Positions 1 to 8,201 of a stretch of 64,000 nt of DNA are shown here, one piece after another. Made by a program: the position numbers and the translations under genes. This DNA comes from Leifsonia sp. TF02-11. GTDB lineage: Bacteria > Actinomycetota > Actinomycetes > Actinomycetales > Microbacteriaceae. Where the stretch lies: the NCBI RefSeq assembly GCF_017565305.1, contig NZ_JAGEKP010000024.1, forward strand, positions 124,001 to 188,000, written 5' to 3'. A model generated the notes under the pieces. The model did not search any database. It saw only the letters and a program-made list of their open reading frames with translations, and had not been told where the DNA came from. Each line of letters starts with the position of its first letter. The first letter of the stretch is position 1.

Positions 1-313
1 GGTTGTCGACGAGCAGCAGGTCGGGCGACGTGCCCTGCTGGCCGGCGAGGAGAGCCTTGCTGGTCAGGTCGCTGGTGTCGTAGCCGGTGCGCTTGACGGT
101 GACTCCCGCCTTGGTGCCGCACTCCTCGACCAGTTTGGTCCAGTCGGCGGTGGCGTCGAACTGGGGGTACGGGTCCCAGAACGTGTAGCTGCCTCCTGCG
201 CTGCTGCCCGAGCCGGAGCCCGAGCCCGAGCCGGAGCAGGCGGCGAGACCGCCGATGACGGCGGCGGCGAGCACGGCGGCCCCGATGAGGCGCGTGCGCG
301 TGTGTGCGATCAC
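1..313 (-). CDS. Sugar ABC transporter substrate-binding lipoprotein, N-terminal part only
   Basis: Reads leftward from a GTG at 313 with AAGGAGG 7 bases upstream and leaves the window before its stop. The first 26 residues form a lipoprotein signal: charged RTR, a hydrophobic stretch, then the lipobox LAAC. A Gly-Ser linker (SGSGSGSGS) follows, then a sequence with the YTFWDPYPQF/LLLVDN pattern of family 1 sugar-binding proteins. It should be a membrane-tethered receptor feeding permeases left of the window. It lies 78 bases downstream of a LacI gene on the same strand, so it is probably controlled by that regulator. Substrate unknown. Confidence 0.85.
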   Translation of the reverse strand, partial: MIAHTRTRLIGAAVLAAAVIGGLAACSGSGSGSGSGSSAGGSYTFWDPYPQFDATADWTKLVEECGTKAGVTVKRTGYDTSDLTSKALLAGQQGTSPDLLLVDN

Positions 314-390
314 AGTATTCCTCCTTGAATGTGCTGACTGTGTCTTCGTGTCCGGGAAGTGCTTCGCTGCGTTCGAGTTGGGGTGGTGGG

Positions 391-1398
391 TTATCGGGTG
401 CTTCCGCGGATCGTGAGTTCCGGCGCGATGAATCGGGTGACCGGCGCCCCTGCGAGCTCCGGGTTGGCGATCCGCCGCACCAGCTGCCGGACCGCTTGCT
501 GGCCCAGCTGATCGGGCGAGCTCTCGACCGCTGTATAGGGCAGCGAGAAGGCTCGACCGAAGTCTTTGGAGTAGAGGCTGACGACCGACAGGTCGGTCGG
601 CACACGCGTGCCGCGGGCCGCGAGCACCGAGGGCAGCGCCGCGATGGTGGCATCGTTGTGCACGACGAGGGCGGTCGCGGTGGGACGGGCATCGAGGATG
701 GCGTTGATGCTCTGGCCGATCGCCGGCTGCTTGCTCTCGCCGTAGTACGGGTGCATCTGCAGGCCGTAGCGCGCCGCGCGCTCCAGGGCCGCGTCGCGGA
801 ACCGCCAGCCGTACGCGCCTCCGCGCTCGAAGACGTGCTTCGGAGGCGACACCACGACGATCTCCCGATGGCCGAGCCCGTAGAGGTGGTCGACCAGGAG
901 ACGCGCGGACTCCCCGAAGTCGAGGTCGAAGACGTCGAGGCCTTCCGTGTGCTTCGGGAGGCCGACGAGCGCTCCCGGCTGAGGAGCGGCACGGAGTGTG
1001 TCGAGTCGGGGGTCCTCGTGGATGACGTCGAGCAGCACGACGCCGTCGACCATGCCTGCGCTCGTCACGCGTCGCAGCGCCGCCGTGGCGTCGACCTCCG
1101 TGACGAGCAGGATGTCGTAGCCGAGTTCGCGCGCCGTGTCGGAGACCGGCAGCACGTACTGGAGCATCGCCGGCGCGAACTCGTCCTGGTGGAACTGGGT
1201 CAGCAGCCCGATCACCATCGTCTGGGAGGTGGCCAGTGCGCGGGCGCCCGCGTTCGCCGTGAAGCCGAGCTCGGCGATCGCCTCGTCGATCCGCTCCCGC
1301 GTCGACGGCGAGATCGTGCGTTTGCCGGAGAGGGCGTAGGAGACGGTGCTCGGCGAGACGCCTGCGTGGCGGGCCACGTCCGAGATGGTGACGGCCAC
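391..1398 (-). CDS. LacI-family transcriptional repressor (paralogue A)
   Basis: 335 residues, the usual LacI-family size. The N-terminal helix-turn-helix (residues about 3-25) carries the recognition segment STVSYALSGKR and the hinge helix NAGARALA. The rest is a periplasmic-binding-protein-like effector domain with VHNDATIAALP and the C-terminal SLPYTAVESSPDQLG segment. GTG start at 1398 is supported by AAGGAGG 5 bases upstream. It is very similar along its full length to the next LacI gene (1570-2583), with almost the same recognition helix. A palindromic site sits 50 bases upstream of its start, so autoregulation is likely. The effector is presumably the sugar carried by the binding protein immediately downstream. 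Confidence 0.93.
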   Translation of the reverse strand: MAVTISDVARHAGVSPSTVSYALSGKRTISPSTRERIDEAIAELGFTANAGARALATSQTMVIGLLTQFHQDEFAPAMLQYVLPVSDTARELGYDILLVTEVDATAALRRVTSAGMVDGVVLLDVIHEDPRLDTLRAAPQPGALVGLPKHTEGLDVFDLDFGESARLLVDHLYGLGHREIVVVSPPKHVFERGGAYGWRFRDAALERAARYGLQMHPYYGESKQPAIGQSINAILDARPTATALVVHNDATIAALPSVLAARGTRVPTDLSVVSLYSKDFGRAFSLPYTAVESSPDQLGQQAVRQLVRRIANPELAGAPVTRFIAPELTIRGSTR

Positions 1399-1447
1399 TC
1401 TGCCTCCTTCGTCGTCGAATCGCGTGCCGTTCCGGTGACCGAGAATG

Positions 1448-1461
1448 TCGAACCGGTTCGA
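1448..1461. promoter_or_regulatory. LacI-type operator, perfect 14-bp palindrome
   Basis: TCGAACCGGTTCGA is a perfect palindrome with a central CG/CG step, the classic LacI-family operator layout. It lies upstream of LacI paralogue A. The same 14-mer forms the centre of the 22-bp palindrome at 2729-2750. Confidence 0.8.
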
Positions 1462-1493
1462 TGAACATATGCGCCTTGGACGGCCCGCGCAAG

Positions 1494-1507
1494 TCGAAGC
1501 GGTTCGC
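1494..1507. promoter_or_regulatory. Second, imperfect LacI operator
   Basis: TCGAAGCGGTTCGC matches the perfect operator at 1448 in 12 of 14 positions and lies 46 bp from it, a spacing that would allow two dimers or a tetramer to bind cooperatively. Confidence 0.55.
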
Positions 1508-1569
1508 TTACCGTCCGCTCCCTGGAAATCCGCGGAAAATCGGCGAAGAACGACGCGAGGTCGACGGCG

Positions 1570-2583
1570 CTACAGGGACCGCGTGCTGCCGCGATCGGTG
1601 AAGCCGGGCTCGATCAGGCGCACCATCGGCGCGCCGGCGGCCTCCTGGTCGGTGATGCGGCGCACGAGCTGCGTCACCGCGAGCTCGCCCAACCGGTCCG
1701 GCAGCGACTCGACGGCGGTGTAGGGCAGCGAGAAAGACTGCCCGAACTCCTGCGAGAACACGCCGACGACGGAGAGGTCGTGCGGCACGCGGATGCTGCG
1801 CTCGTCCAGATAGCGCGGCAGGGCGGCGATGGTGGCGTCGTTGTGAACGATGAGCGCGGTCGCCCCGGGATGGTCGCTCAGCGCCGTGTCGAGGGCCTGT
1901 TCGATTCCGGGGTGCCGCGAGTCGCCCGCGACGGCTGTCAACCGCAGGCCGTAGCGCGCTGCGCGCTCGAAGGCGGCATCCCGGAACCTCCAGACGTACG
2001 ACCCTCCCCGGTCGGCGACGTGCTCGGGCGGCGTGATCAGGATCAGTTCGCGGTGGCCGCGCTCCGCGAGGTGGTCGACGATCATCCGCGCGGCCTCGCC
2101 GAAATCCAGGTCGAACGAGTCGAAACCCGCGGAATCACGGGCATAGCCGATGAGCACGGCCGGCTGTCTCGCCTCGCGCAGTGGGCCGAGCCTGGCGTCG
2201 TCGTAGGTGACGTCGAGCAGCACGACGCCGTCCACCATGTGCGAGGAGGTCGTGCGCCGGATGGCCCCGACCAGGTCGGCATCGGTCACCATCAGCAGGT
2301 CGTAGCCGTGCGCTCGCGCTGTGGTGGAGACGGGCAGGACGTACTGCAGCATGGCCGGGGCGAACTCGTCCTCCTGGAATTGCAGGTACAGCCCCAGGAC
2401 GCTGGTGTGCGCGGTCGCCAGGGCTCGCGCCCCTGCGTTCGGCGTGAACCCGAGCTCGACGATCGCAGCCTCGATGCGCTCCCGGGTCTCGGCGGAGATC
2501 ACCCGCTTGCCCGAGAGGGCGTACGAGACGGTGCTGCGCGAGACGCCGGCCGCCCGGGCGACGTCACCGATCGTGGCGGCCAT
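1570..2583 (-). CDS. LacI-family transcriptional repressor (paralogue B)
   Basis: 337 residues starting at the ATG at 2583, with GGGAGGAG just upstream. The HTH recognition segment is STVSYALSGKR, identical to paralogue A over that stretch, and the effector domain shares many blocks (DEFAPAMLQYVLPVS, DLDFGEAAR, VHNDATIAALP, SLPYTAVES). The pair is therefore a tandem duplication. The gene is divergent from the secreted glycoside hydrolase at 2824, and the shared region holds one perfect and one imperfect copy of the operator. The expected role is repression of the hydrolase and itself until an oligosaccharide signal appears. Confidence 0.93.
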   Translation of the reverse strand: MAATIGDVARAAGVSRSTVSYALSGKRVISAETRERIEAAIVELGFTPNAGARALATAHTSVLGLYLQFQEDEFAPAMLQYVLPVSTTARAHGYDLLMVTDADLVGAIRRTTSSHMVDGVVLLDVTYDDARLGPLREARQPAVLIGYARDSAGFDSFDLDFGEAARMIVDHLAERGHRELILITPPEHVADRGGSYVWRFRDAAFERAARYGLRLTAVAGDSRHPGIEQALDTALSDHPGATALIVHNDATIAALPRYLDERSIRVPHDLSVVGVFSQEFGQSFSLPYTAVESLPDRLGELAVTQLVRRITDQEAAGAPMVRLIEPGFTDRGSTRSL

Positions 2584-2664
2584 GCGAGCTCCTCCCCTGC
2601 GCGGATCAGCCGATTGTTTCACGTCCAGCACCCGCGCGACGGCAACGACCTCGTTCGCGCTACG

Positions 2665-2678
2665 TCGAATCGGTTCGC
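2665..2678. promoter_or_regulatory. LacI operator, upstream copy
   Basis: TCGAATCGGTTCGC matches the core operator in 12 of 14 positions. It lies just upstream of the predicted -35 of the glycoside hydrolase promoter and 68 bp (centre to centre) from the 22-bp operator, an arrangement compatible with repressor looping. Confidence 0.55.
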
Positions 2679-2688
2679 CGACCGTTGC

Positions 2689-2718
2689 TTGACGCCGAGG
2701 GCGAAGCGGGGCTAATTT
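2689..2718 (+). promoter_or_regulatory. Predicted sigma-70-type promoter of the secreted glycoside hydrolase
   Basis: TTGACG at 2689-2694 and TAATTT at 2713-2718 are separated by 18 bp. Initiation would fall near 2725, just before the 22-bp palindromic operator, so a bound repressor would block early transcription. The region is noticeably more AT-rich than its surroundings. Confidence 0.5.
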
Positions 2719-2728
2719 GCAGCTGTGA

Positions 2729-2750
2729 TTAATCGAACCGGTTCGATTAA
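2729..2750. promoter_or_regulatory. LacI operator, perfect 22-bp palindrome
   Basis: The core TCGAACCGGTTCGA is extended by TTAA on the left and TTAA on the right to a perfect 22-bp palindrome. It is positioned at the expected transcription start of the downstream glycosidase gene. Its core is identical to the site at 1448, so both LacI paralogues probably recognise the same sequence. Confidence 0.82.
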
Positions 2751-2823
2751 CCACCACCGCGCAGACGACCGCATGCACGACGCCGTGTCTGCTCCACCAC
2801 TGATTGAGCAACGGAGAACAATC

Positions 2824-5800
2824 ATGTCTGATACTCGCTCGGGCCGGTCTTCCGTACCGGTCCGCGATGGGGACGCCGGCCCGCGCCGGCAGCGGCGGAC
2901 GGCACTGCGCCGGATCGCCGCGGCGGTCGCCGGCACCGCGCTGGTCGCCGCAGGCGGCACGCTCGCCGCGCTTCCCGCGGGCGCCGCCCCCACGGCCGCC
3001 AACACTCTCACTGTCCAGGCCGACCAGCCCTTCCGCCCCGTGAGCCACGTGGCCACCGGCTCCCTTTACGGCCTCGCCAACGCGACGACGCCGTCCGACA
3101 GCCTTGTGCAAGCGCTCAAGCCGAGCGAGTTCGTCATGAAGCCGATCGGCGGAAAGCAGCAGCCCACCGGCGATATCGGCCAGACATGGCAGAAGGCCGA
3201 CGCAGCCGGCGCGAAGGTCGTCGACCGGCTCTCCGACTACTACGCGGGCTGGCCGTACCAGTTCAGCTGGAGCACCTGGGATCAGGTCGTCACCGACCAG
3301 GTCGCGGCCGTCAAAGCCTCCGGGATGACGAACCTGGCCGCGTACGCGCCCTGGAACGAGTCGGACAACACCTGGCTCGCCGCCAACGGCACCTTCGAGG
3401 ACTTCTGGACGCACACCTACCGGCTCATCCGCAGCCTCGACGCGACGACGCCGATCCAGGGCCCGAGCCTGTCCGACAACATCGGCGACATGCAGAACTT
3501 CCTCACCAATGCCGTCGCCACGAACACGGTGCCCGACATCCTCGCCTGGCACGAGCTGGAGACATCGTCGAAGATCGCCGGCGACGTGGCGAAGGTGGAG
3601 GCGATGGAGGACGCCCTGGGCATCCAGCGCCGCCCGATCGACATCGAGGAGTACGCGGCACCCGCCGAGGTCGGCATCCCCGGCTCGCTGGTCGGCTACA
3701 TCGCCAAGTTCGAACGCCTCGGCGTCCACACGGCGGAGCTCGCCTTCTGGAACCAGTCGGGCGCTCTCGGCGACCTCCTCACCGGACAGGGCGGCAGCCC
3801 GAACGGGGCGTACTGGCTCTACACGTGGTACGCGGGCATGAACGGCGACATGGTCACCACCACCCCTCCCGGCAACAACAACTTCGACGCGGCCGCCTCG
3901 ATCACCCCCGACAAGAAGGAGGTCGACATCATCACCGGAGGCACGTCCGGCACGGCGGGCATCCGGGTCGCCGGGCTCGAAAAGCTCGCGCTCGGCTCGA
4001 AGGTGAACGTCAAGCTCGAGTTCACGCCCTCCTACGGCCGCACCGTTGCCGTGGCCGCGCCGACCACGATCTCGACCTCCACCTACCAGGTGGGCGCCGA
4101 CGGATCGATCACGATCCCCGTCGTGATGAACCCGGCTTACGGGTACCACATCGTCGTCACCCCGGCCGCCGACACCGCCGATCTCTCCGGCACCTACACG
4201 ATCACCAACCTCAACAGCGGGCTCGCACTCGACACCCAGGCCTCCGGCACCTCCGCCGGCACCGCGGCGGTGCAGAACGCTCCGGCCGCGGGAGGCAGCG
4301 CCACGCAGACCTGGCGGCTGGTCGCCGCGGGCTCTGGCCTCTACAAAGTGGTGAACCCGGCCACCGGCCTGGTGCTCGGGATCCAGGGAGCCGCGACCGC
4401 GACGGGTGCGCCCGCCGTCGTCTGGGGCGACAGCGGCACCGACGACCACCTCTGGCAGGTCGTCCCGGACGGCAGGGGCGACTACCGGTTCGCGAACTAC
4501 GGCACCGGCCTGGTGCTCGCTGTCGCCGGGATGAGCAAGGCCGCAGGAGCCGGCGTCGTCCAGTGGACCGACGGCTCGGTCACCTCGGGCTGCACGGCAA
4601 CCGGCCCCCGGCAGCCGGGCAGGATCGGCTCGGCGCTCTCGTTCTGCAACAGCACGGCCTACGCCACCCTCCCGACCGGTGCGGTCAGCGGGCTCACCGG
4701 CGACTACACGGTCTCCGCGTGGGTGAACCCCGCCAGCAACGCCTCGTGGCAGCGACTGTTCGACATCGGCTCCAGCAGCAACGCCAGCATGTTCCTCACC
4801 CTCAACGACGGCACCGAGCTGCGCTACGCGATCACCACGAGCGGAGCCGGCGGCGAGCAGCGTCTCAACAGCAGCACCAAGACGCTGCCGCTGAACCAGT
4901 GGTCGCTGGTGACCGTCACGGTCGCCGGAACCACCGGCACGCTGTACGTGAACGGTCAGGTCGTCGCGACGAACTCCGCCATGACGGTGCACCCGTCGGC
5001 GTTCGGCCAGAGCACCAGGAACTACATCGGCAAGTCCCAGTACGGCAGCGACCCCGCCTTGAACGCCACGGTCGACGACTTCAACATCTACAGCCGCGCG
5101 CTGAGCGCGGCCGAGGTGGGCGCTCTCGCCTCCGGGCAGGCCGGCAGCGGCGACGTCGTGCACTACGCGTTCGACGAGGCAGGCGGATCGACCCTGGTCG
5201 ACTCGTCGGGCAGCGGCCGCAACGGCACGGTCGTCGCAGGCTCGTCGGCGACGACGAACACGTCGGCGACCGACGCGCAGACCGCAGACCACTTCTGGAC
5301 GCTGCACGCGGTCGGCGCACCGGCGGCGCCCGCGGCTGCGACCGCGACCGCGGCCGCGTCGGCTGTCACGGTCTCGTGGACCGCGCCGGCCGACGACGGC
5401 GGCACTCCCGTCACCGGTTACCGGATCTACCGGGACGGCGTGACGGATCCGGTCGCGACTGTCGGAGCCGACGCCACCTCCGCGTCGATCACCGGGGTCT
5501 GGCCCGGCGACACGGCGGCGTTCGGCGTCACCGCTATCAACGCGGCGGGCGAGAGCGCGGAGTCGGGCCTCACCGATCCGGTCACCGTTCCGGACGGCGC
5601 GACCGCCAAGCCGGGCCAGGCCGCGCTCTCGAACGACAACGGCTGGGACACCGGCCTGCAGGACGGCTCGTACAACGTCGTCATGAACCTGTGGTGGGGC
5701 GAGGAGGGATCGATCTACCGGCTCTACGAGAACGGGACCCTGATCGCGACCACCAAGCTCACGTTCGGCGGAGTCGGTGCCCAGAACGTCTCCATCCCGG

Positions 5801-6183
5801 TGACGGGCAAGACGAACGGCACCTACGTCTACACGGGCGAACTGGTGAACAGCCACGGCACCACCGCCACGACGAGCACGACCGTGAAGGTGACGCAGGC
5901 GAACCCGGGAGCGCCGGTGCTGAGCAACGACGACTGGAACGGCGGCGGTACCTACACCGTCACGGCGAACCTGTGGTGGGGCACGAACGCGACCTCCTAC
6001 ACGTTCTACGAGAACGGCGTCGCCGTCGGCCAGGGCGACCTGACCGCGAACACCCCGAACGCCCAGTCGGCCACGCTGAAGGTCGAGGCGAAGGAGAAGG
6101 GGACGTACACCTACCGCGTCGACTTCACCAACGCCGCGGGCACCACGAGCAGCAGGACCATGACGGTCACCGTCACCAAGTAG
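2824..6183 (+). CDS. Secreted multimodular glycoside hydrolase (clan GH-A-like catalytic domain, ricin-type lectin, LamG, FnIII, two C-terminal repeats)
   Basis: 1119 residues. ATG at 2824 is preferred (GGAGA 8 bases upstream) over an in-frame GTG at 2725 that lies before the operator. Residues 1-54 are a long Arg-rich signal peptide ending AGA. Residues 55-450 resemble a TIM-barrel glycosidase: WNES has a candidate acid/base Glu179 and IEEY a candidate nucleophile at Glu275/276. A ricin-type beta-trefoil follows (about 452-588), then a LamG/concanavalin-like domain (about 590-770), a FnIII domain (about 832-922) and two related modules (about 930-1025 and 1030-1119), each with NLWWG and YENG motifs. 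Substrate unknown, probably a plant or fungal polysaccharide. It is controlled by the divergent LacI system, and a terminator hairpin follows 18 bases after the stop. Confidence 0.88.
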   Translation: MSDTRSGRSSVPVRDGDAGPRRQRRTALRRIAAAVAGTALVAAGGTLAALPAGAAPTAANTLTVQADQPFRPVSHVATGSLYGLANATTPSDSLVQALKPSEFVMKPIGGKQQPTGDIGQTWQKADAAGAKVVDRLSDYYAGWPYQFSWSTWDQVVTDQVAAVKASGMTNLAAYAPWNESDNTWLAANGTFEDFWTHTYRLIRSLDATTPIQGPSLSDNIGDMQNFLTNAVATNTVPDILAWHELETSSKIAGDVAKVEAMEDALGIQRRPIDIEEYAAPAEVGIPGSLVGYIAKFERLGVHTAELAFWNQSGALGDLLTGQGGSPNGAYWLYTWYAGMNGDMVTTTPPGNNNFDAAASITPDKKEVDIITGGTSGTAGIRVAGLEKLALGSKVNVKLEFTPSYGRTVAVAAPTTISTSTYQVGADGSITIPVVMNPAYGYHIVVTPAADTADLSGTYTITNLNSGLALDTQASGTSAGTAAVQNAPAAGGSATQTWRLVAAGSGLYKVVNPATGLVLGIQGAATATGAPAVVWGDSGTDDHLWQVVPDGRGDYRFANYGTGLVLAVAGMSKAAGAGVVQWTDGSVTSGCTATGPRQPGRIGSALSFCNSTAYATLPTGAVSGLTGDYTVSAWVNPASNASWQRLFDIGSSSNASMFLTLNDGTELRYAITTSGAGGEQRLNSSTKTLPLNQWSLVTVTVAGTTGTLYVNGQVVATNSAMTVHPSAFGQSTRNYIGKSQYGSDPALNATVDDFNIYSRALSAAEVGALASGQAGSGDVVHYAFDEAGGSTLVDSSGSGRNGTVVAGSSATTNTSATDAQTADHFWTLHAVGAPAAPAAATATAAASAVTVSWTAPADDGGTPVTGYRIYRDGVTDPVATVGADATSASITGVWPGDTAAFGVTAINAAGESAESGLTDPVTVPDGATAKPGQAALSNDNGWDTGLQDGSYNVVMNLWWGEEGSIYRLYENGTLIATTKLTFGGVGAQNVSIPVTGKTNGTYVYTGELVNSHGTTATTSTTVKVTQANPGAPVLSNDDWNGGGTYTVTANLWWGTNATSYTFYENGVAVGQGDLTANTPNAQSATLKVEAKEKGTYTYRVDFTNAAGTTSSRTMTVTVTK

Positions 6184-6200
6184 CGGTGCGGCGCAGGAGC

Positions 6201-6223
6201 GGGGCCGGCGAGGTGCCGGCCCC
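6201..6223 (+). terminator. Rho-independent-like terminator after the glycoside hydrolase
   Basis: GGGGCCGGC, a 5-base loop GAGGT, then GCCGGCCCC: a perfect 9-bp GC stem followed by a moderately T-rich tail (GTTCTGCGTTTTG). Confidence 0.75.
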
Positions 6224-6322
6224 GTTCTGCGTTTTGCATGACTTCGCGCCGAGCGCCGGAAGCGGCGACGCGGTATCAAGCCACCTCGCGGTCCTCATGG
6301 ATTGGACTCGAGGTTCAACCGC

Positions 6323-7210
6323 TCAAAGCGTCGGGTGGTAGTAGCCAACCTCCAGGCCCGGGATCGAGTGAACCAGGTCGAGGAGGAACTTTGAATAGTC
6401 CACACTGCCTTCGATCTGGTCGACCAGGCTGGCGAGGAGAGTGATCCCCGCGGCTGGCGTCTGGGGGTGCAGGTATGCCCTTTTGATGTTCAGGGCGATC
6501 TCCGGAAGCGTGACGTTCCCATCGAATCGCCTGTTCCAGACGCGCCCATGGTGAGCGGCGATGTTGCGAAGGAACGTGATGTTCTGTACGGCCTGGAGGA
6601 GTTTAGGTACGTCGTCTATCTTGACCGACTTCGCCACGGGCTCTAACACGGACTTGTCCCTCAGTGCACGCAGTAGACGAGAAAAGGTTCCCATCGAAAT
6701 GACCTCCACAGCCGCCCAGAACGGCACCGGCTCTCCGTTGCTGACGTGGTGCTGGATGAATATCTCGTCGCGTTCCTGCACAGCGCTGAGATCTCCGAGA
6801 ACCGTTGCACGGTTTTTGACTTGCTTCTGCCACCGACTGAATCCGGGGTCCGTAGGGTCGGGCCGAGTGGCCTCCGGGAGATAGAGGCTCTCATCCAAGT
6901 ACGCGTCCCCGCCGCCGACGACCTTCGCCAGGTGATAGGCCACCCTGCTTCGGAGTGTGGGTTCGACCACCGAGACACCATCAAGGATGGCGTTGCGGAC
7001 CGCGCGATCCAGATCGTAGACCTCCATCAGGTCGATGGCGGTGGTGCCCTCGCGATATCGATCCGTGGAATCAGCCGGATCATAGAAGCAACGGGCGTAA
7101 CCGCTCACCCGGTAGTAATTGCTCGAGTACAGGAACATCGCGAACCTGCCGGGGGCGACGTGTCCCAGGTCTAACCCGCGGTTGACGTGTCGTTGAACCT
7201 GCGTGTTCAC
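6323..7210 (-). CDS. Abi_2-type (AbiD/AbiF-like) abortive-infection family protein
   Basis: About 295 residues. Family hallmarks of Abi_2 are visible: an N-terminal helix ending RGLD, then FLYSSNYYRVSGY, and near residues 215-230 the motif RNIAAHHGRVWNR, which is the HEPN-like R-N-x-x-A-H-H signature. HEPN proteins are often RNases, and Abi_2 members give abortive phage resistance when tested; activity here is inferred. The frame stays open to an ATG at 7303, but that ATG has no ribosome site and the extension runs through a terminator-like hairpin. The GTG at 7210 has AAGGA 10 bases upstream and fits the family N-terminus better. It is a stand-alone gene flanked by carbohydrate loci, suggesting a mobile defence insertion. 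Confidence 0.82.
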   Translation of the reverse strand: MNTQVQRHVNRGLDLGHVAPGRFAMFLYSSNYYRVSGYARCFYDPADSTDRYREGTTAIDLMEVYDLDRAVRNAILDGVSVVEPTLRSRVAYHLAKVVGGGDAYLDESLYLPEATRPDPTDPGFSRWQKQVKNRATVLGDLSAVQERDEIFIQHHVSNGEPVPFWAAVEVISMGTFSRLLRALRDKSVLEPVAKSVKIDDVPKLLQAVQNITFLRNIAAHHGRVWNRRFDGNVTLPEIALNIKRAYLHPQTPAAGITLLASLVDQIEGSVDYSKFLLDLVHSIPGLEVGYYHPTL

Positions 7211-7255
7211 ATCGACCCATTCCTTCACGTCTCCCCCAATAGACCTAAACGAAGA

Positions 7256-7283
7256 ACCCACCCAGCCCGAAGGCTGGATGGGT
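7256..7283 (-). terminator. Terminator-like hairpin in front of the Abi_2 gene
   Basis: On the minus strand ACCCATCCAGCC, loop TTCG, GGCTGGGTGGGT forms a 12-bp stem with one mismatch, followed by TTCTTCGTTT. The stable tetraloop and T-rich tail look like an intrinsic terminator or attenuator just upstream of the Abi_2 reading frame. Confidence 0.55.
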
Positions 7284-7400
7284 CCGAATGTTGGAACAAA
7301 CATAGCACAACTGTTGCGGCGGTCGCCGGGACCGATTCCGGCGGTGACCGGTTCCGCCGGATCGCCCCGATCCGCAACTCACGGCGCTAAGGTCATACCT

Positions 7401-8201
7401 ATGGCGTCCGACCCCATCACCGCATCCCAGCTGATCCCTCGCCGGCTGCCGGCGGGCAGGCTCGGCGTGGCGGTCGTCGCCGAGCTCGTCGAGCTGATCG
7501 TGACCGGGCAGCTCAAGGAGGGCGATCTCCTGCCTCCGGAGGGTCCGCTGAGCGAGCACTTCGGGGTCAGCCGCACGGTGTTGCGCGAGTCGGTGAAGCG
7601 CCTCGAGGAGAAGGGGCTCGTCATCGTCTCGCAGGGGCGCGGCACGCAGGTGCAGGCGTCCGGCTACTGGAACATGCTCGACCCGGTCGTGCTGTCCGCG
7701 CTGATCGACAACGACGAGAGCCTCGGCGTGCTCGACGAGCTGACCATCGTGCGCGCGAGTCTGGAGTCCGCGATGGCGAGCGCGGTGGCGGCGTCGCACA
7801 CCTCGGAGGAGCTGCGCCGGCTGGAGAACGCGCTCACCGCTATGCGCGAGAGCGAGTCGGAGACAGACTCCTTCCGCCAGGCCGATGTCGTCTTCCACTA
7901 CGCGCTCATGGAGATCTCGGGCAACGGCCTGGCCGAGAACATCGCCAAGCACCTGTACAAGCGCGCGGTCGAATCCAGCCGCTACCAGGGCATCAACCCG
8001 CCGGACGCGGTCTCCCTGACGCTGGACGAGCACGCCGCGATCGTGGACGCGATCGCGCGCGGCGACGTGCCCGGCGCGGCGAAGGCCATGCACGACCACA
8101 TCCACATCTCGTGGGAGCGCCGCCGCCTCCCCGACCACGCCCCGCGCGTGCGGGGCGCCGGCGCCTCGGTGCCGACCCCGGTCTCTTCCTCAGACGAGTG
8201 A
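7401..8201 (+). CDS. GntR-family regulator, FadR/FCD subfamily (probable L-fucose regulon repressor)
   Basis: 266 residues from the ATG at 7401. The N-terminal winged helix (about 20-85) contains LPPEGPLSEHFGVSRTVLRESVKRLEEKG in GntR order. The C-terminal all-helical FCD domain (about 100-245) has the metal and ligand positions as R-x3-E (VRASLE), D-x3-H (ADVVFH) and two later His (DEHAAI, HDHIHI). The gene is next to, and convergent with, the deoxyhexose catabolic operon, with 12 bp of 3-prime overlap. FCD regulators bind short palindromes, and a conserved TAATACGTAT element stands at three promoters of the neighbouring regulon. This gene is the best candidate to recognise them. Confidence 0.9.
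   Translation: MASDPITASQLIPRRLPAGRLGVAVVAELVELIVTGQLKEGDLLPPEGPLSEHFGVSRTVLRESVKRLEEKGLVIVSQGRGTQVQASGYWNMLDPVVLSALIDNDESLGVLDELTIVRASLESAMASAVAASHTSEELRRLENALTAMRESESETDSFRQADVVFHYALMEISGNGLAENIAKHLYKRAVESSRYQGINPPDAVSLTLDEHAAIVDAIARGDVPGAAKAMHDHIHISWERRRLPDHAPRVRGAGASVPTPVSSSDE

Noticed and set aside
2725-2823. N-terminal extension of the glycoside hydrolase
   Set aside because: It would be translated from the operator palindrome and lacks a ribosome site; the signal peptide is complete from 2824.
2584-6279. Very long open frames antisense and in the third frame to the secreted glycoside hydrolase
   Set aside because: They are rich in Arg, Gly, Asp and Val in shadow-like patterns, have no domain or ribosome site, and exist because high-GC codon use removes stop codons in other frames.
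7204-7303. N-terminal 31 residues of the Abi_2 frame
   Set aside because: No ribosome site at ATG 7303, and the segment contains a terminator-like hairpin; the family start matches GTG 7210.
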